Numbered from the stretch's first letter, positions 47,445 to 60,112 are shown. The stretch: 64,000 nt of DNA from Cherax quadricarinatus (GCF_038502225.1 NC_091322.1:1137281-1201280); one strand, 5' to 3'. Notes: generated by a model not told the origin, from the sequence alone. Numbers and translations are program-made.

Positions 47445-48630
47445 ACACCACACACTACACACTACACCACACACTACACACTACACCAACACACTACACC
47501 ACACACTACACCACCACATGCCACCACAACACTACACCACCACACACTACACCACAACACTACACCACCACACACTACACCACAACACTACACCACCACA
47601 CACTACACCACACACTACACCAACACACTACACCAACACACTACACCAACACACTACACCACACACTACACCACCACATGCTACACCACACACTACACCA
47701 CCACACTACACCACAACACTACACCACCACACACTACACCACACACTACACCACCACACACTACACCACACACTACACCACCACACTACACCACCACACA
47801 CTACACCACCACACACTACACCACACACACTACACCACCACACACTACACCACATACTACACCACCACACACTACACCACCACACACTACACCACCACAC
47901 ACTACACCACCACACACTACACCACACACTACACCACCACACACTACACCACCACACACTACACCACCACACACTACACCACCACACACTACACCACACA
48001 CTACACCACACACTACACCACACACTACACCACACACTACACCACCACACACTACACCACCACACACTACACCACACACTACACCACCACACACTACACC
48101 ACCACACACTACACCACCACACACTACACCACCACACACTACACCACACACTACACCACACACTACACCACCGCACACTACACCACCACACTACACAACC
48201 ACACACTACACCACCACACACTACACCACACACTACACCACCACACACTACACCACCACACTACACAACCACACTGCACCACCACACACTACACCACCAC
48301 ACACTACACCACCACACACTACACCACACTACACCACCACACGCTACACCACACACTACACCACCACACTACACCACCACACTACACCACCACACTACAC
48401 CACACTACACCACACACTACACCACACACTACACCACACACTACACCACCACACTACACCACCACACACTACACCACCGCACTACACCACCACACTACAC
48501 CACCACACACTACACCACACTACACCACACACTACACCACCACACACTATACCACACTACACACACTACACCACACTACACCACACACTACACCACCACA
48601 CACTACACCACCACACACCACACTGCCACA
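47445..48630. repeat. 11-13-bp minisatellite (ACACTACACCACC), left part
   Basis: Alternating CACTACACCACCACA and CACTACACCACA units over about 1.2 kb. Stop-free frames in several phases (up to 435 codons, Thr/His/Tyr) are artefacts. The same units continue at 57380 beyond the Gypsy element. Confidence 0.95.
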
Positions 48631-48914
48631 TATTGTAGGGGTTCTTAAATGGAGATATCGAGGGTTGAAGGTAGACACACTTGTTGGATGGTTACGATAT
48701 ATTGTCAGACTGTGATGATGAGAAATGGAGCCCAGCCTCTGCCTGTCCTAGCCTGGATGTCTACGCCGACTGAGAGCGAGGCAGAGGTACAAACGTACAC
48801 AAGCGCATCCCGTGACGTCACACAAAGTCACAGGCCTAAAAGGGATCTCCTATCTAAAGCACATGGATGATACTGATATGCTATACAACACAGGGATCAG
48901 CAACTATGCTGACA
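48631..48914 (-). repeat. 3' LTR of Gypsy 1
   Basis: 284 bp, plus-strand start TATTGTAGGGGTTC, end CTATGCTGACA (so TGTCAGC... on the coding strand). It differs from the 5' LTR at 10 positions by eye. It carries a palindromic CRE-like TGACGTCA at about 48813. Confidence 0.85.
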
Positions 48915-49536
48915 GCTCGGTCATGTTACGTATGTCGTCTCGACATACACTACTATCTATAGGCTGAACAGGCAGGTGGTTCTGGGCTGATTCTATACAA
49001 TAACAAATTCATATATAACTAAGAACTAATGGATGGTATCATACTGGATGTTAACAAAATGAATTTTACGTAATGGGTGTTAACGTAATCACTTTTAACG
49101 TAATGCATTACAAACTATAAGAGCAAATCATTGTACAATATGGATGGAATTGATCGATCGATCTGTATTCATGCACTCTACGGATTCTGAGGAAGAATAA
49201 ATATATATATACAAGGTGAAATTAACAGCAAAGGCATCTGGTGCACTCAGACTATTACTGTCAAATTCTCAGAATACGGAGGGAATGTGAATACGAAAAA
49301 AAAAAAAATCTGTAAAAACTAATCAGTTAATAACAAACAGTTGACAATTTACTTCATCTCGGACATCTAGTTATACAGACTATGTACATTTAAACCCAAT
49401 TCTGCGAGGGTGAGGTTTACATATGCAGAATGGTTATCATCTCTGGGAGGATCGAATTCCTCTGCAATGGCTAACACATGCCTTGACTGAGGGAGATTTG
49501 AACGAGTATCTACAAAAGATGCTTGTGGGTTTCTCA
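48915..49536 (-). other. non-coding 3' region of Gypsy 1
   Basis: No env-like frame. Just inside the LTR is a stem-loop GTATGTCG-TCT-CGACATAC (48930-48948), conserved in Gypsy 2. No clear polypurine tract. It contains a short TA run (49200-49213) and an A run (49297-49309). Confidence 0.6.
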
Positions 49537-49935
49537 TTACTTGTCAAGTATGCAAGGAGTAACGCCATTCAGGTTGATTATCTGAGTATCTGAGGTAGAG
49601 GGTACAGAGTCAGGAGGATTTTCAGCATCTGTCACATTAGTCTGGGTAGCAATATCAACATCACATACTAATTTCATATGATCTAAATGCGATTCTTTGT
49701 ACTTACCAGTACTAATTTCTCTAACCTTATACTTATTACCAAAGATATGTTCTACAACTCGATAAGGTCCGACAAACTTTTGATCGAGCTTAGGCATTGC
49801 GGATGTTTTGTTGAAATTTGTCAGCATTACTCTCGAACCTACTTTGACTTTTGATGGCTTAGCATGGCTATTAGTTACTCTAGTAAATTCTGCTGTTGAT
49901 TTATGAAGTGTTTCACGGATTCTTCTAAAAAACAC
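49537..49935 (-). pseudogene. integrase C-terminal part with GPY/F-type motif
   Basis: Contains FVGPYRVVEHIFGNKYKVRE, the GPY/F-type module at the end of many Gypsy integrases, followed by a spacer and stop. It is out of frame with the rest of integrase because of one extra base in an A/T run at about 49930-49936; the nominal start is a GTG. Confidence 0.8.
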
Positions 49936-51178
49936 TTTGAGCCATGCTGGTACGAGTTGCTACGAAATCATCAGGGTTGTAATTAGGTTTTGGAGTGGAA
50001 TATAACAACTCAAAGGGTAAACGCTTGTCTACACCATACAATGCATAATGTGGAGTATCACCTATGGAAGCATTGTAAGCAGAATTTATGGCACATTGAA
50101 CATCTGGTATGACTTCATCCCAAGTTTCACTATTGGGGTTGATAGTGGCTCTCAGGACATCAAGTACTTTCTTATTGGTTCGTTCGGCTAACCCATTGCT
50201 AGCAGGATGATGAGGAACAATGGTGGATTTAGAGATCTTGTATAAAGTACACAAATTATCAAGAATCTCATTACAGAATTCACCTCCATTATCTATTACT
50301 AAGGACTTAGAGGTGGTATGCCTGCAGATAATGTGTTCTTTAAACGCTTTAGCTACTGTCTCTGCAGTCTTATCTGCAATAGGAACTAACTCACAATATC
50401 TGGTGAAATGGTCTACCATAACACACAGATGTTTGTTGCCTTGGAGGGAACATTTAAAATTGGTTAACAAGTCAAGGGCAACTCTTTCCCACAGTTCGCT
50501 AGTGGTAGGGTACACTTGGATTGGATTAGGACCATTGACATTTCCTTTATGTTGCATACAGACACTACATTTCTTAACATACTCTGAAATGTCAGTTGCC
50601 ATACGTGGCCAAAAGTATTTCATTCTGGCTTGTTTCACAGAACGATCCATACCAGGGTGTGCAACACCTGGTGCATCATGAACTAACTGTAGAGCTACGT
50701 TCACTAGTGACTGTGGAATTACTAACTGGTAAACTCTTCTACTTGGAGTACCCAACTCGGCTGTTCGATACAGTAATTCTTGGCTCATTACAAAGTCACT
50801 AACGGGTGCTGGTGGCTTCACAGTAAGAATAAGATCTTCCTGGAGCAGGAATCGAATCACACCAGACCACATGGGATCAGTTCTTTGGGCATTTTTGACA
50901 TCCTCGACAGTAAATGGAGGATCTGCAGTAACTACACTAACGTGTCGCAATAAAACATCTGCGACTACATTCGACTTGCCAGGTAAATGTTCAAAGGTGG
51001 GATTGAACTCTTGGATAGTCAAGGTCCATCTGGCTAACCTTCCAGTAGGTTGTTCTGGAATAAAGGTATCAGTGGTGCATGGTCTGTCAAGACATGAACA
51101 GGGTACTGGTAAATAATGTCTCGGAAGTGCTTTAAAGACCATACTATTGCTAAAGCTTCTTGCTCCGTTACTGTACAA
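49925..51178 (-). pseudogene. Gypsy integrase (zinc finger and DDE core) and end of RNase H
   Basis: Zinc-binding H-H-C-C: VHDAPGVAHPG ... CSVCMQHKG (about 50550-50690). Core: ALDLLT (first D), SLVIDNGGEF (second D), ASNGLAERTNKK (E). These catalytic residues are present. It inserts element cDNA into the genome. The first 50 codons are out-of-frame reading of RNase H; the true link to RNase H is broken by a small deletion near 51054. Confidence 0.88.
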
Positions 51179-51324
51179 TTACGTTCAGCCTTCGTAAGGA
51201 CATGGCTAGCAAATGCAACTGCGTTGTACTTGCCATCAGTCTTCTGAGCTAGTACGGCACCTATGCCAATTGAACTAGTATCAGTTGTCAGATAGAAGGG
51301 CTTAGAAAAATCTGGGAATTTCAA
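51034..51324 (-). pseudogene. Gypsy RNase H
   Basis: YLTTDTSSIGIGAVLAQ (first Asp), TEQEALAIVWSLKHFR (Glu) and VLTDHAPL (Asp) are the RNase H active-site blocks, all present. It degrades the RNA strand during cDNA synthesis. It is joined to RT by a frame break at about 51402 and to integrase by one at about 51054. Confidence 0.88.
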
Positions 51325-51350
51325 AATTGGAGCAGATGTTAACTTTTCTT

Positions 51351-53411
51351 TTAGAGTTTTGAATGCTCTTTCTTGATGGAAGGTCCAAACGAAAGGAGCA
51401 TCTTAAGCAATTCAGTTAGCGGAGCAGCTGTGGAAGAAAAATTGGCAATGAAAGATCTATAAAAACCTGCTAAGCCCACAAAGGATCTTACGGCATCAGC
51501 AGTTTTGGGAGTTGGAAAATTTAGTACTGCAGTTACTTTACTTTGATCAGTCGTAACCCCTCTAGGAGTGACTACGTGACCCAGAAACTTAATTTCTGAT
51601 CTGAAAAATTGACATTTGGACAGTTTGATCTTTAAACTGGCTTCTTCAAGCTTGCCAAGTACTATATCAAGTCTTTTCAGGTGTATGTCCACGTCTTCGG
51701 ACATGACGATTACGTCGTCTAAGTACACCATAAGTGCTTTACCTATAAGACCTCTAAAGATGTTGGTCATGAGTCTAGAGAACGTGATAGGAGACAATCG
51801 TAATCCAAAAGCCATTCGTAGGAAGTGATAATGATCTGTGGGAGTGGAGAATGCAGTTAATGCTTGGCTGTCCTCGTGAAGAGGGACTTGCCAAAACCCT
51901 TGTAACAAATCCAGGGTCGAGAAGACTTTGTTATCTCCAATATTGCGTAAAAGGTCACCTAGTACAGGAAGTGGGAAGCGATCTGGAATGGTTTTCGCAT
52001 TTAACTTCCTAAAGTCAATCACCAGGCGCCAAGTGCCGTCCTTCTTAGGCACTAGGATCAAGGGCGCATTCCAGGGTGAATTGCTATGTGCAATAACTCC
52101 ATCATTGAGCATTTGATTGATCAGTTCTTCTGCGACAGCAACTTGGGAATGGGGCATTCTGTACGCAGGTATATAAATAGGTCGAGTACCTGGTTCAAGT
52201 GGAATACGATGGGACAATAAGTTCGTTATACCCATCTTCTCACCTGGTAAGGCAATGGTTTTACGACGTTTGTTCAACAGCGTCAACAAGCGCTGGACTT
52301 CGTCTGGGAAATCAGTGGGAGCTAAGTCTTTCTCCTCAGCTGGTGGGATGGATTGGTCCAGTGGAGTGGATGAGGTCTCCACTGTTGAAATAGCACCGAC
52401 CCACTGGTCAGGTGGCACGTCATCTTGTACTTGAACAGGGTAAGGATAGTGAACTAGGTCAACGAGGTTGGTATTTGCTCTAAGACAAACACTGTGACCC
52501 GAAGTGTTAGCAAGGAGTAAATGGATCTTACTGTCTCTTACAACGTGTAAGGAAGGTTCAACAAATGAACCCTTGACCTTGCAGGAATCACTGTCAACTA
52601 GGACGTTATCACCATCTGGAACATTAGGAACAACAACAGACACTCTAGTGAGAGCACTTGCCACAACAGAGACGACTTTCTGCAGACGGCATGTGACATC
52701 AACAAGAGATGGCATTACTAGTTTCAAGTAATCGTTTTCTGACAAGGCATCCCCTGTGGAGAAACTACTACTCGAACTAGCAGTCATTGCAGGGATAGGC
52801 TGTGCACTCAAGGCAGTCTGAGTGTCCTCGGACACTTGAGGCAACGGAACACTATCTTGCAAGTCTGAAGGTGTAGGTGGAACACAGATGGGAGTGACAG
52901 AGTTACCAGTGCCTGACCGCTTGGGTACGCTACTGGAGAATGCATTGGCTTGTAAGGACTTAATCCGTACATCATACTCTGCAGCAGTATGACAGATTTC
53001 TGATCCAAGCTGGTAACCCCAGAATGGAACGATCAAGTCGTCAATTTGGGCATGCCATCGGTATGGGTCAAGCACAATGCATAAGTCTTGCATGGAAGCA
53101 AATCCCAGTAGAAGGTCACCAGGGAAAGTAATCTGGTCGACAACAAGAAAAGCAGCAGTAAAGTCTCTGCCTTCGATAGTAAAGGTGAGCAAAGTCTGAC
53201 CTCGGACTCGCAGAAGGGAACCAGGTACTCCACTAAGGGAGGTTACAGTAGTTGGTTCAACGAGGAGGACACGTCGTAACTGCTTCTCTTTAAACAAGCT
53301 GGATCTGATGATATTAACTTGCGCACCAGAGTCCATGAACACATGAACGAGTGCATTATGGACAGAAGCTTGTACTAAAGGACCAATCGTTTCATTAGGA
53401 GTTATATGCAA
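51351..53411 (-). pseudogene. Gypsy protease and reverse transcriptase
   Basis: 686 codons. Protease: FMDSGAQVNII (DSG at 27-29) and GDLLLGFASM. A spacer of about 250 residues rich in Ser/Pro/Val. RT: SPWNAPLILVPKKDGTWRLV, STLDLLQGFWQVPL (first Asp), YLDD at about 563-566 (51714-51725), and FLGHVVTPRGV. All catalytic residues are present. It ends prematurely because one base is missing at about 51402, just before RNase H. The 115-bp piece at 3826-3940 derives from the spacer of a relative. Confidence 0.92.
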
Positions 53412-53562
53412 ACAGAAAGGTGGGTTGTCATCAGAGAAGGCATTTTCTACTTCATCCCCAAATTCCTCTACGTCAGAGACGTGTGAAGCAGCATCAACAG
53501 CAGGGCTAAGGCTTCATAGGAATTTTGGACTGGGATGGTGTACTCGTTATCACCTACTACTG

Positions 53563-54750
53563 TCACGACTGGACGAGTAGACTTGGGCGCTCGGATTCCC
53601 CTGAATTGGAAGAATGAGCCTGGTTCTGGTTAGTTTGTGAACCACGACGTCTGTTTCCTCTCCTGGCTCTGCGGTTGGAACGGCCACAGAAAGATTTAGA
53701 GTACTGCAGGTTGTAGAGAGCATTGCACTCAGAAGTGTCATGTCCATGAATTCTATGATAAGTACAGTAGGGAAGATCTGACTGGTACTCATCATCAGTA
53801 CGACGCTTCTTAGGGTGACTATCATGACAGTTAATAGCAATATGGCCACAGTAACCACAATTGTAGCAAGCTCTTTGACTGTGGGTACTGTACATACTAC
53901 AGGTGCTACGGGAATGATGGCTCTTAACACTTGCTTTGGATGATGGACGCGAGTGATTAAGGTTGGGAGTTTTGGTAGTAGCACAAACTAGAGGAAGTAC
54001 AGGAGTGGACAAAGTGGTTGGCATAGACTTACGATAAGGGAAGGTTCCCTCGGGACACAAATTTTGTACATGGATTAGAGCTGCAAGTGGTCCCATAGTA
54101 GCATCTAGCGGACTTGAATTGTATACATACATAGATGTCGGTGGCATTAGTTGTTTAGTAACTCCAAATGCAGCTAATTTGGCAAACCCATCAAGGGCTG
54201 GTTTATCGTTATCTTTAAGGTACTTGGAATTTTGACCTGCTTTAACGAATGAGGACATTAGGTTATTAAGACGAAGAGCAAACTCATCTAATGACTCTTC
54301 TGGTCTCGGAGCTGTGCAAACTAATTCTTTGAGAACAACGAACGGGTCGGTTTCTCGCACAGGTTCAAGATAATTGCGAATTAACTGTTCTTAATCTTGC
54401 CACCTGGTTAGATCTTGGAAGTCCTTCATACGAATTAAGTTAAATACACGTGAGGCTGCTGGAGAATGGGCTAGACTCTCCTTTCCGATACTTATTAAAC
54501 AACTCTCAGATGGAAGACCATCAACTGAAGCATCAGCTCTGGCTCTAACTGCGGTAAACCAACCTTCAAGGTTGTCTGGATTACCATTGAACAATGGCAT
54601 AGCATCATACAGATCATGACTAAAATTACGCAGGCTAGAAGTCTGAGTATGTCTATCGTTTGATAAGGAGTTACTCGAATTTTGGGCTGACGCATTAATG
54701 GTTGTACTAGCAGCATGTGCTGAGGCATCGCTTGAGAAAACTTGAGACAT
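53563..54750 (-). pseudogene. Gypsy gag with zinc knuckle, one in-frame stop
   Basis: Start ATG at 54748-54750. The frame is open except for a TAA at 54391-54393 after residue 119. The N-terminal half is capsid-like (MPLFNGNPDNLEGWF; EESLDEFALRLNNLM), and the C-terminal part has a CCHC knuckle CYNCGYCGHIAINC (CX2CX4HX4C, about 53828-53869) followed by Arg-rich sequence (RRARRGNRRRG) for RNA binding. It builds the particle and packages RNA. Two frame breaks (about 53590 and 53505) separate it from protease. Confidence 0.9.
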
Positions 54751-57075
54751 GTTTGCAAAATGTAAAACAAGAATTTAGAGAAACAAAAGAAAACGTGGCT
54801 GAGGAATACACAACACAGTGAATTTAAATGGGGAAAAAAATGCTTAACGATTCTGCATAAGTAATTAAAATTGACAGGTCACACAGTAAGCAAAGGAACT
54901 CACACAAGAAAAATACTCAACTTAACAAATAACACTTTGAAAGTCAAGAGAACTTGTACTTTACTCAAATGTGATTTGCTCAACTTTTACTTTAAATTGA
55001 ATGAATGGCACAGTGAGTTGTCTTTACTTTCAATGCAATAGGGAAACACACAATAAAATGATAAAATGGACTCAATAAAGCTTGTGCAAAAATGAAACAA
55101 ACTGGGACACAATTCGCTGAAATAAAATAAAATGGCACAGAAAGAATAAAATATTATGCACAGAACAGAGCATATGAAACTGCACTGAAATAAACTGTAG
55201 CAATATTGCAAATGACAATTGCTAATCAAAAAGTATTGCACAACACTGCATAAAATCTCTGCAAGAAAAACTTTAATGGCAACACAATATCTGCACAAGA
55301 ATTATTGCAAAATGAGTCAATGTGCAATCATAAAAAATTATTACACACACAAGAAAAGAAATATATCAAGGAATGAACTGAGGGAACACTTTAACTCTTA
55401 ACTGCACTCAAGCAACACTTAACAAGCAAAAGAACAATTTACTCTAAAAGAAGAACTTAAAAATTGCACTGAGTGAATTTGTTCAATGAAACATGAAAAA
55501 TAATAGGTGCTAAAACACAGAACAAAAAAGTTTGAACACTTACAGTGATGCAGAACACAACAAATCAACATAAACACAATACTAGAATTTCTTGCAATGA
55601 AACTTGATGTGTGAAAATTTTTGTAAAAAATGATTTCTTGCTTGCACAAAATAATGGCACTGTTGTCTGTGGAAATAAGACAAATTAGACACTGGCTAAA
55701 TGAAAAGAATATGAACACCAGAATGTTCAACACACAGAGAACAAAAAAAAAAAGAATACACAAATGCTGGGATGAAAAAAATTATATATAACTGAGACAA
55801 CACTGAGTTGTGATGCAGAATACAATTAAATAAATTACTGAATTAATTCACTGAATCACTGAGAACACTAGGTGATTCTGAAGTGTAAACACAAGTTCTA
55901 TACTGCTCAAGTGTTGCACACACAACAAAGGAAAAACACTAAGTACTTACTTCAAGTGTATAAAAAGACACACAACACAACAGACATAAGATAAAGCACG
56001 AAAATTAACACTGAATTAAGGAGATAAAAAGATTATTGCAAACAAACACTGAGTCTGATCGAGAGTCACTGAATGTCACTAAGAAAATCACTGGAACACA
56101 AAAGAAATGTCTCAACACTCGCAAATGTCTCTATGAAAAATATTATTGCTGTAACGACTTGGTGAAGAATGAGGTAGATGGTGGTGGAGAGTAGAGGATT
56201 GTTTATGTCGTCTTGCTGCTGTCCTCTGCACACGTGATCATAGAATTGCGCTTACATCGACGATGAACTCACACAGGAGGCTTTTAACGGTGGCGCGAAA
56301 CACACACTAGCTCTTGACCCCCTATGTGGTCCTTAAAATATGCTGCTGGAACCCAGAGTTGTGTACCCAAAACACTGGTGGAGGTTGGGTGAGTACCAAA
56401 ACAGTGAGAGTGGTTGGGTTTGTGGGCATAATAGGGCTAAGGCATCTGAGACTGCGTGGTGAGGCACACGTGGTCATGGGTGGTTGGGCCTATGGGTTGA
56501 ACGGCGTAAGCCTCACTGAGAACAGCCACACTGCCGCTAAGATATTCTAAGCTGACTAACTTAAAATACACCCACAAAATACCACAACACCACAAGGATG
56601 AAAAAGAGCACTCAGAATTGCTTGGAGCTTGAATCACAAGCGATGAAGACTACTCACGTGGCTTGCTTGAGTACTGGGGTAAGACACCTGGGTTAGTTGC
56701 TAGCTGGCTTATCTTAACCCTTCACACAGAATAGCTTGATAACTTCACACGATGAGCACAGCAGGGGTGGAAGCTGGCTTGGCAGGCAAAAGAATTGGAT
56801 GGAGTAGACTAGGCTCGACTGGGCTCTCTCACCACAGACTGGAAGCTGGCTTATTTCGCAAACTCCGGTCAACCCCTCTGGAATGATGCAAATAAGCAGA
56901 TAAACACTAATACAAAGAGACTGACCAGTGAATGGTGTAGAAGCTGGTAGGAGCTTGGGCAGGAGAACTGGCTGAGATAGCTGGCTGGCATTAACCTTCT
57001 CGGTAGGCCTACTCACAAGATGGCAGGCTTGGTCGAAATTTATCTCCAGAAATCGCTGTAATCGTCAGAATTACA
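54751..57075 (-). other. 2.3-kb leader between PBS and gag
   Basis: No long open frame. The coding strand is T-rich (A-rich as printed), with many CACAAC/AACACT words. 54810-55660 recurs in Gypsy 2 (63160-64000), so it is a stable part of the family. Its length is unusual for a Gypsy leader. Confidence 0.7.
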
Positions 57076-57093
57076 GGCCCTCCGTTGCCACCA
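57076..57093 (-). promoter_or_regulatory. primer binding site of Gypsy 1
   Basis: Coding strand TGGTGGCAACGGAGGGCC begins two bases inside the 5' LTR. TGG pairs with the CCA end of the priming tRNA. I do not assign the tRNA. Confidence 0.7.
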
Positions 57094-57095
57094 TT

Positions 57096-57379
57096 TATCG
57101 TAGGGGTTCTTAAATGGAGATATCGAGGGTTGAAGGTAGACACACTTGTTGGATGGTTACGATATATTGTCAGACTGTGATGATGAGAAATGGAGCCCAG
57201 CCTCTGCCTGTCCTAGCCTGGATGTCTACGCCAACTGAGAGCGAGGCAGAGGTACGAACATACACATGTGCATCCCATGACATCACACAAAGTCACAGGC
57301 CTAAAAGGGCTCTCCTATCTAAAGCACATGGATGATACTGATATGCTATGCAACACAGGGATCAGCAACTATGCTGACA
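57096..57379 (-). repeat. 5' LTR of Gypsy 1
   Basis: 284 bp, the same length as the 3' LTR. 10 differences, 7 of them at CpG/TpG-CpA positions. The CRE-like site reads TGACATCA here. Minisatellite starts directly at 57380. Confidence 0.85.
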
Positions 57380-57640
57380 CACACACTACACCACCACACA
57401 CTACACCACCACACTACACCACCACACACTACACACACACTACACACACTACACCACACTACACTGCCACACACTACACCACCACACACTACACCACACT
57501 ACACCACACACTACACACTACACCACACCACACTACACCACACCACACTACACCACCACACACTACACCACAACACACTACACCACCACACTACACCACC
57601 ACACTACACACACTACACGCACCATAAAACACTTCCACAA
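57380..57640. repeat. ACACTACACCACC minisatellite, right part
   Basis: Same units as 47445-48630; the array continues across the Gypsy insertion. Confidence 0.92.
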
Positions 57641-58915
57641 TACACCACATCGCATCATAACACACTACAGCACACCACAATGCACCATAACACACTACAG
57701 CACACCACAACACACCATAACACACTACCACAACACACCACAATGCATGATAACACACTACCACAACACACCAAAATTCACGATAACACACTACCACAAC
57801 ACACCACAATGCATCATAACACACCACCACAACACACCACAATGCACCATAACACACCACCACAACACCACAACACATCATAACACACCACAACACACCA
57901 CAATGCATGATAACACACTACCACAACACCACAATGCACGATAACACACCACCACAACACACCACAATGCACGATAACACACTACCACAACACACCACAA
58001 CTCATCATAACACACCACCACAACACCACAATGCATCATAACACACCACCACAACACTGCAATGCACGATAACACACCACAACACACCACAATGCATCAT
58101 AACACACCACAATGCACCATAACACACCACCACAACACACCACAACGCACGATAACACACCACCACAATACACCACACGCACGATAACACACCACCACAA
58201 CACACCGCAACGCACGATAACACACTACCACAACACACCACAACGCACGATAACACACTACCACAACACACAACAACGCATCATAACACACCACCACAAC
58301 ACACCACAATGCACGATAACACACTACCACAACACACCACAACGCACGATAACACACTACCACAACACACCACAATGCACCATAACACACCACAACACAC
58401 CACAACGCATGATAACACACTACCACAACACACCACAATGCACCATAACACACCACAACACACCACAATGCACGATAACACACTACCACAACACACCACA
58501 ATGCACCATAACACACCACAACACACCACAACGCATGATAACGCACTACCACAACACACCACAACGCACGATAACACACTACCACAACACACCACAACGC
58601 ACCATAACACACCACCACAACACACCACAACGCACGATAACACACTACCACAACACACCACAATGCACGATAACACACTACCACAACGCATCATAACACA
58701 CCACCACAACGCACGATAACACACTACCACAACACACTACAACGCACCATAACACACCACCACAACCCACCACAACGCAAGATAACACACTACCACAACA
58801 CACCACAACGCATGATACCACCACAACACACTACAACGCACGATAACACACTACCACAGTACACCACAACGCACGATAACACACCACCACAACGCACCAT
58901 AACACACCAGCATCA
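57641..58915. repeat. 33-bp minisatellite, about 38 units
   Basis: The unit contains ACCACAACACACCACAACGC plus ACGATAACACACT. Shorter units with ACCATAACACACC (about 23-24 bp) are interspersed. It looks derived from the neighbouring ACACC array by addition of a GCAYGATAAC segment. Confidence 0.93.
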
Positions 58916-59025
58916 TCTTGGAGACATCAGTGGTAAGGTTCCCACGGTCTCCTACACTGAGTGTGGTGACGGTTGTAATCTCTCTACACCATCACTCACA
59001 CACGTGCTCTCTTATTTATTCTCCC

Positions 59026-59880
59026 CGTCTTCCTCCACCTCCCCTCCCTCACGCTCCTCTTCCACCTCCCCTCCCTCACGCTCCTCTTCCACCTCCCCTC
59101 CCTCACGCTCCTCTTCCACCTCCCCCCCTACGCTCCTCTTCCACCTCCCCTCCCTCACGCTCCTCTTCCACCTCCTCTCCCTCACGCTCCTCTTCCACCT
59201 CCCCTCCCCTACGCTCATCTTCCACCTCCCCTCCCTCACGCTCCTCTTCCACCTCCCCTCCCCTACGCTCCTCTTCCACCTCCCCTCCCTCACGCTCCTC
59301 TTCCACCTCCCCTCCCTCGCGCTCTTCTTCCACCTCCCCTCCCTCACGCTCCTCTTCCACCTCCCCTCCCTCACGCTCCTCTTCCACCTCCCCTCCCTAA
59401 CGCTCCTCTTCCACCTCCCCTCCCTCACGCTCCTCTTCCACCTCCCCTCCCCTACGCTCCTCTTCCACCTCCCCTCCCTCACGCTCCTCTTCCACCTCCC
59501 CTCCCCTACGCTCCTCTTCCACCTCCCCTCCCCTACGCTCCTCTTCCACCTCCCCTCCCTCATGCTCCTCTTCCACCTCCCCTCCCCTACGCTCCTCTTC
59601 CACCTCCCTTCCCCTACGCTCCTCTTCCACCTCCCCTCCATCACGCTCCTCTTCCACCTCCCCTCCCTCACGCTCCTCTTCCACCTCCCCTCCCTCACGC
59701 ACCTCTTCCCCCTCCCTCACCCTCCTCTTCCCCCTCCCTCACCCTCCTCTTCCCCCTCCCTCACCCTCCTCTTCCCCCTCCCTCACCCTCCTCTTCCACC
59801 TCCCTCCCTCCTCTTCCTCCACCCCCACCCGCTTCTTCCCCCTCCCTTTCCCTCCACTACCTCCCCCGCCTCACACACAC
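59026..59880. repeat. 27-bp minisatellite, then a 22-bp derivative
   Basis: About 25 units containing ACGCTCCTCTTCCACCTCCC plus CTCCCTC (59026-59705), then about four units of CTCCCTCACCCTCCTCTTCC plus CC. The unit length is a multiple of three, giving Pro/Ser/Leu frames on the plus strand and Glu/Gly/Arg frames on the minus strand (up to 402 codons), artefacts. Confidence 0.93.
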
Positions 59881-60112
59881 AAGTCCCACTCCCTCTCTCC
59901 TATGCCTTTCTCTCTGGTTTTCTTTTTCATTCTTGTTCCTTTCTTAAGCTTCATTCAAGGTTCCTTCTTCATTCTTTACTTTCACAAAGCTGTTCATCTT
60001 CTTACTTCTTTACTCATTAATAATTATTATTTTATTTAACATTACCTTTTCTTTTATACAAATGATTAATTGTCTATTAGTGTTTGTAGAGGCAAAGATG
60101 TGTTAATATCCA
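59881..60112. other. T-rich non-coding spacer
   Basis: Nothing recognised. Confidence 0.4.

Larger units (their letters stand above)
48631..57379 (-). mobile_element. complete Ty3/Gypsy LTR retrotransposon, 8.75 kb
   Basis: Two LTRs of 284 bp, a PBS next to the right-hand (5') LTR, gag, and pol in the order protease, RT, RNase H, integrase. It lies inside one minisatellite: units of the same type flank both ends, with CACA at each junction as a possible 4-bp target duplication (uncertain because the flanks are repetitive). Lesions: one in-frame stop in gag and small frame breaks at about 53590, 53505, 51402, 51054 and 49932. No env frame was found. Confidence 0.9.

Noticed and set aside
47408..48715. 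Thr/His/Tyr frames of up to 435 codons resembling histidine-rich proteins
   Set aside because: ACACTACACC minisatellite artefact; the frame runs on into the LTR.
48915..49536. env gene of an errantivirus
   Set aside because: No open frame, no signal or transmembrane segment between integrase and the 3' LTR.
58812..60020. 402-codon Pro/Ser/Leu frame and Glu/Arg reverse frames
   Set aside because: 27-bp C/T-rich minisatellite artefact.
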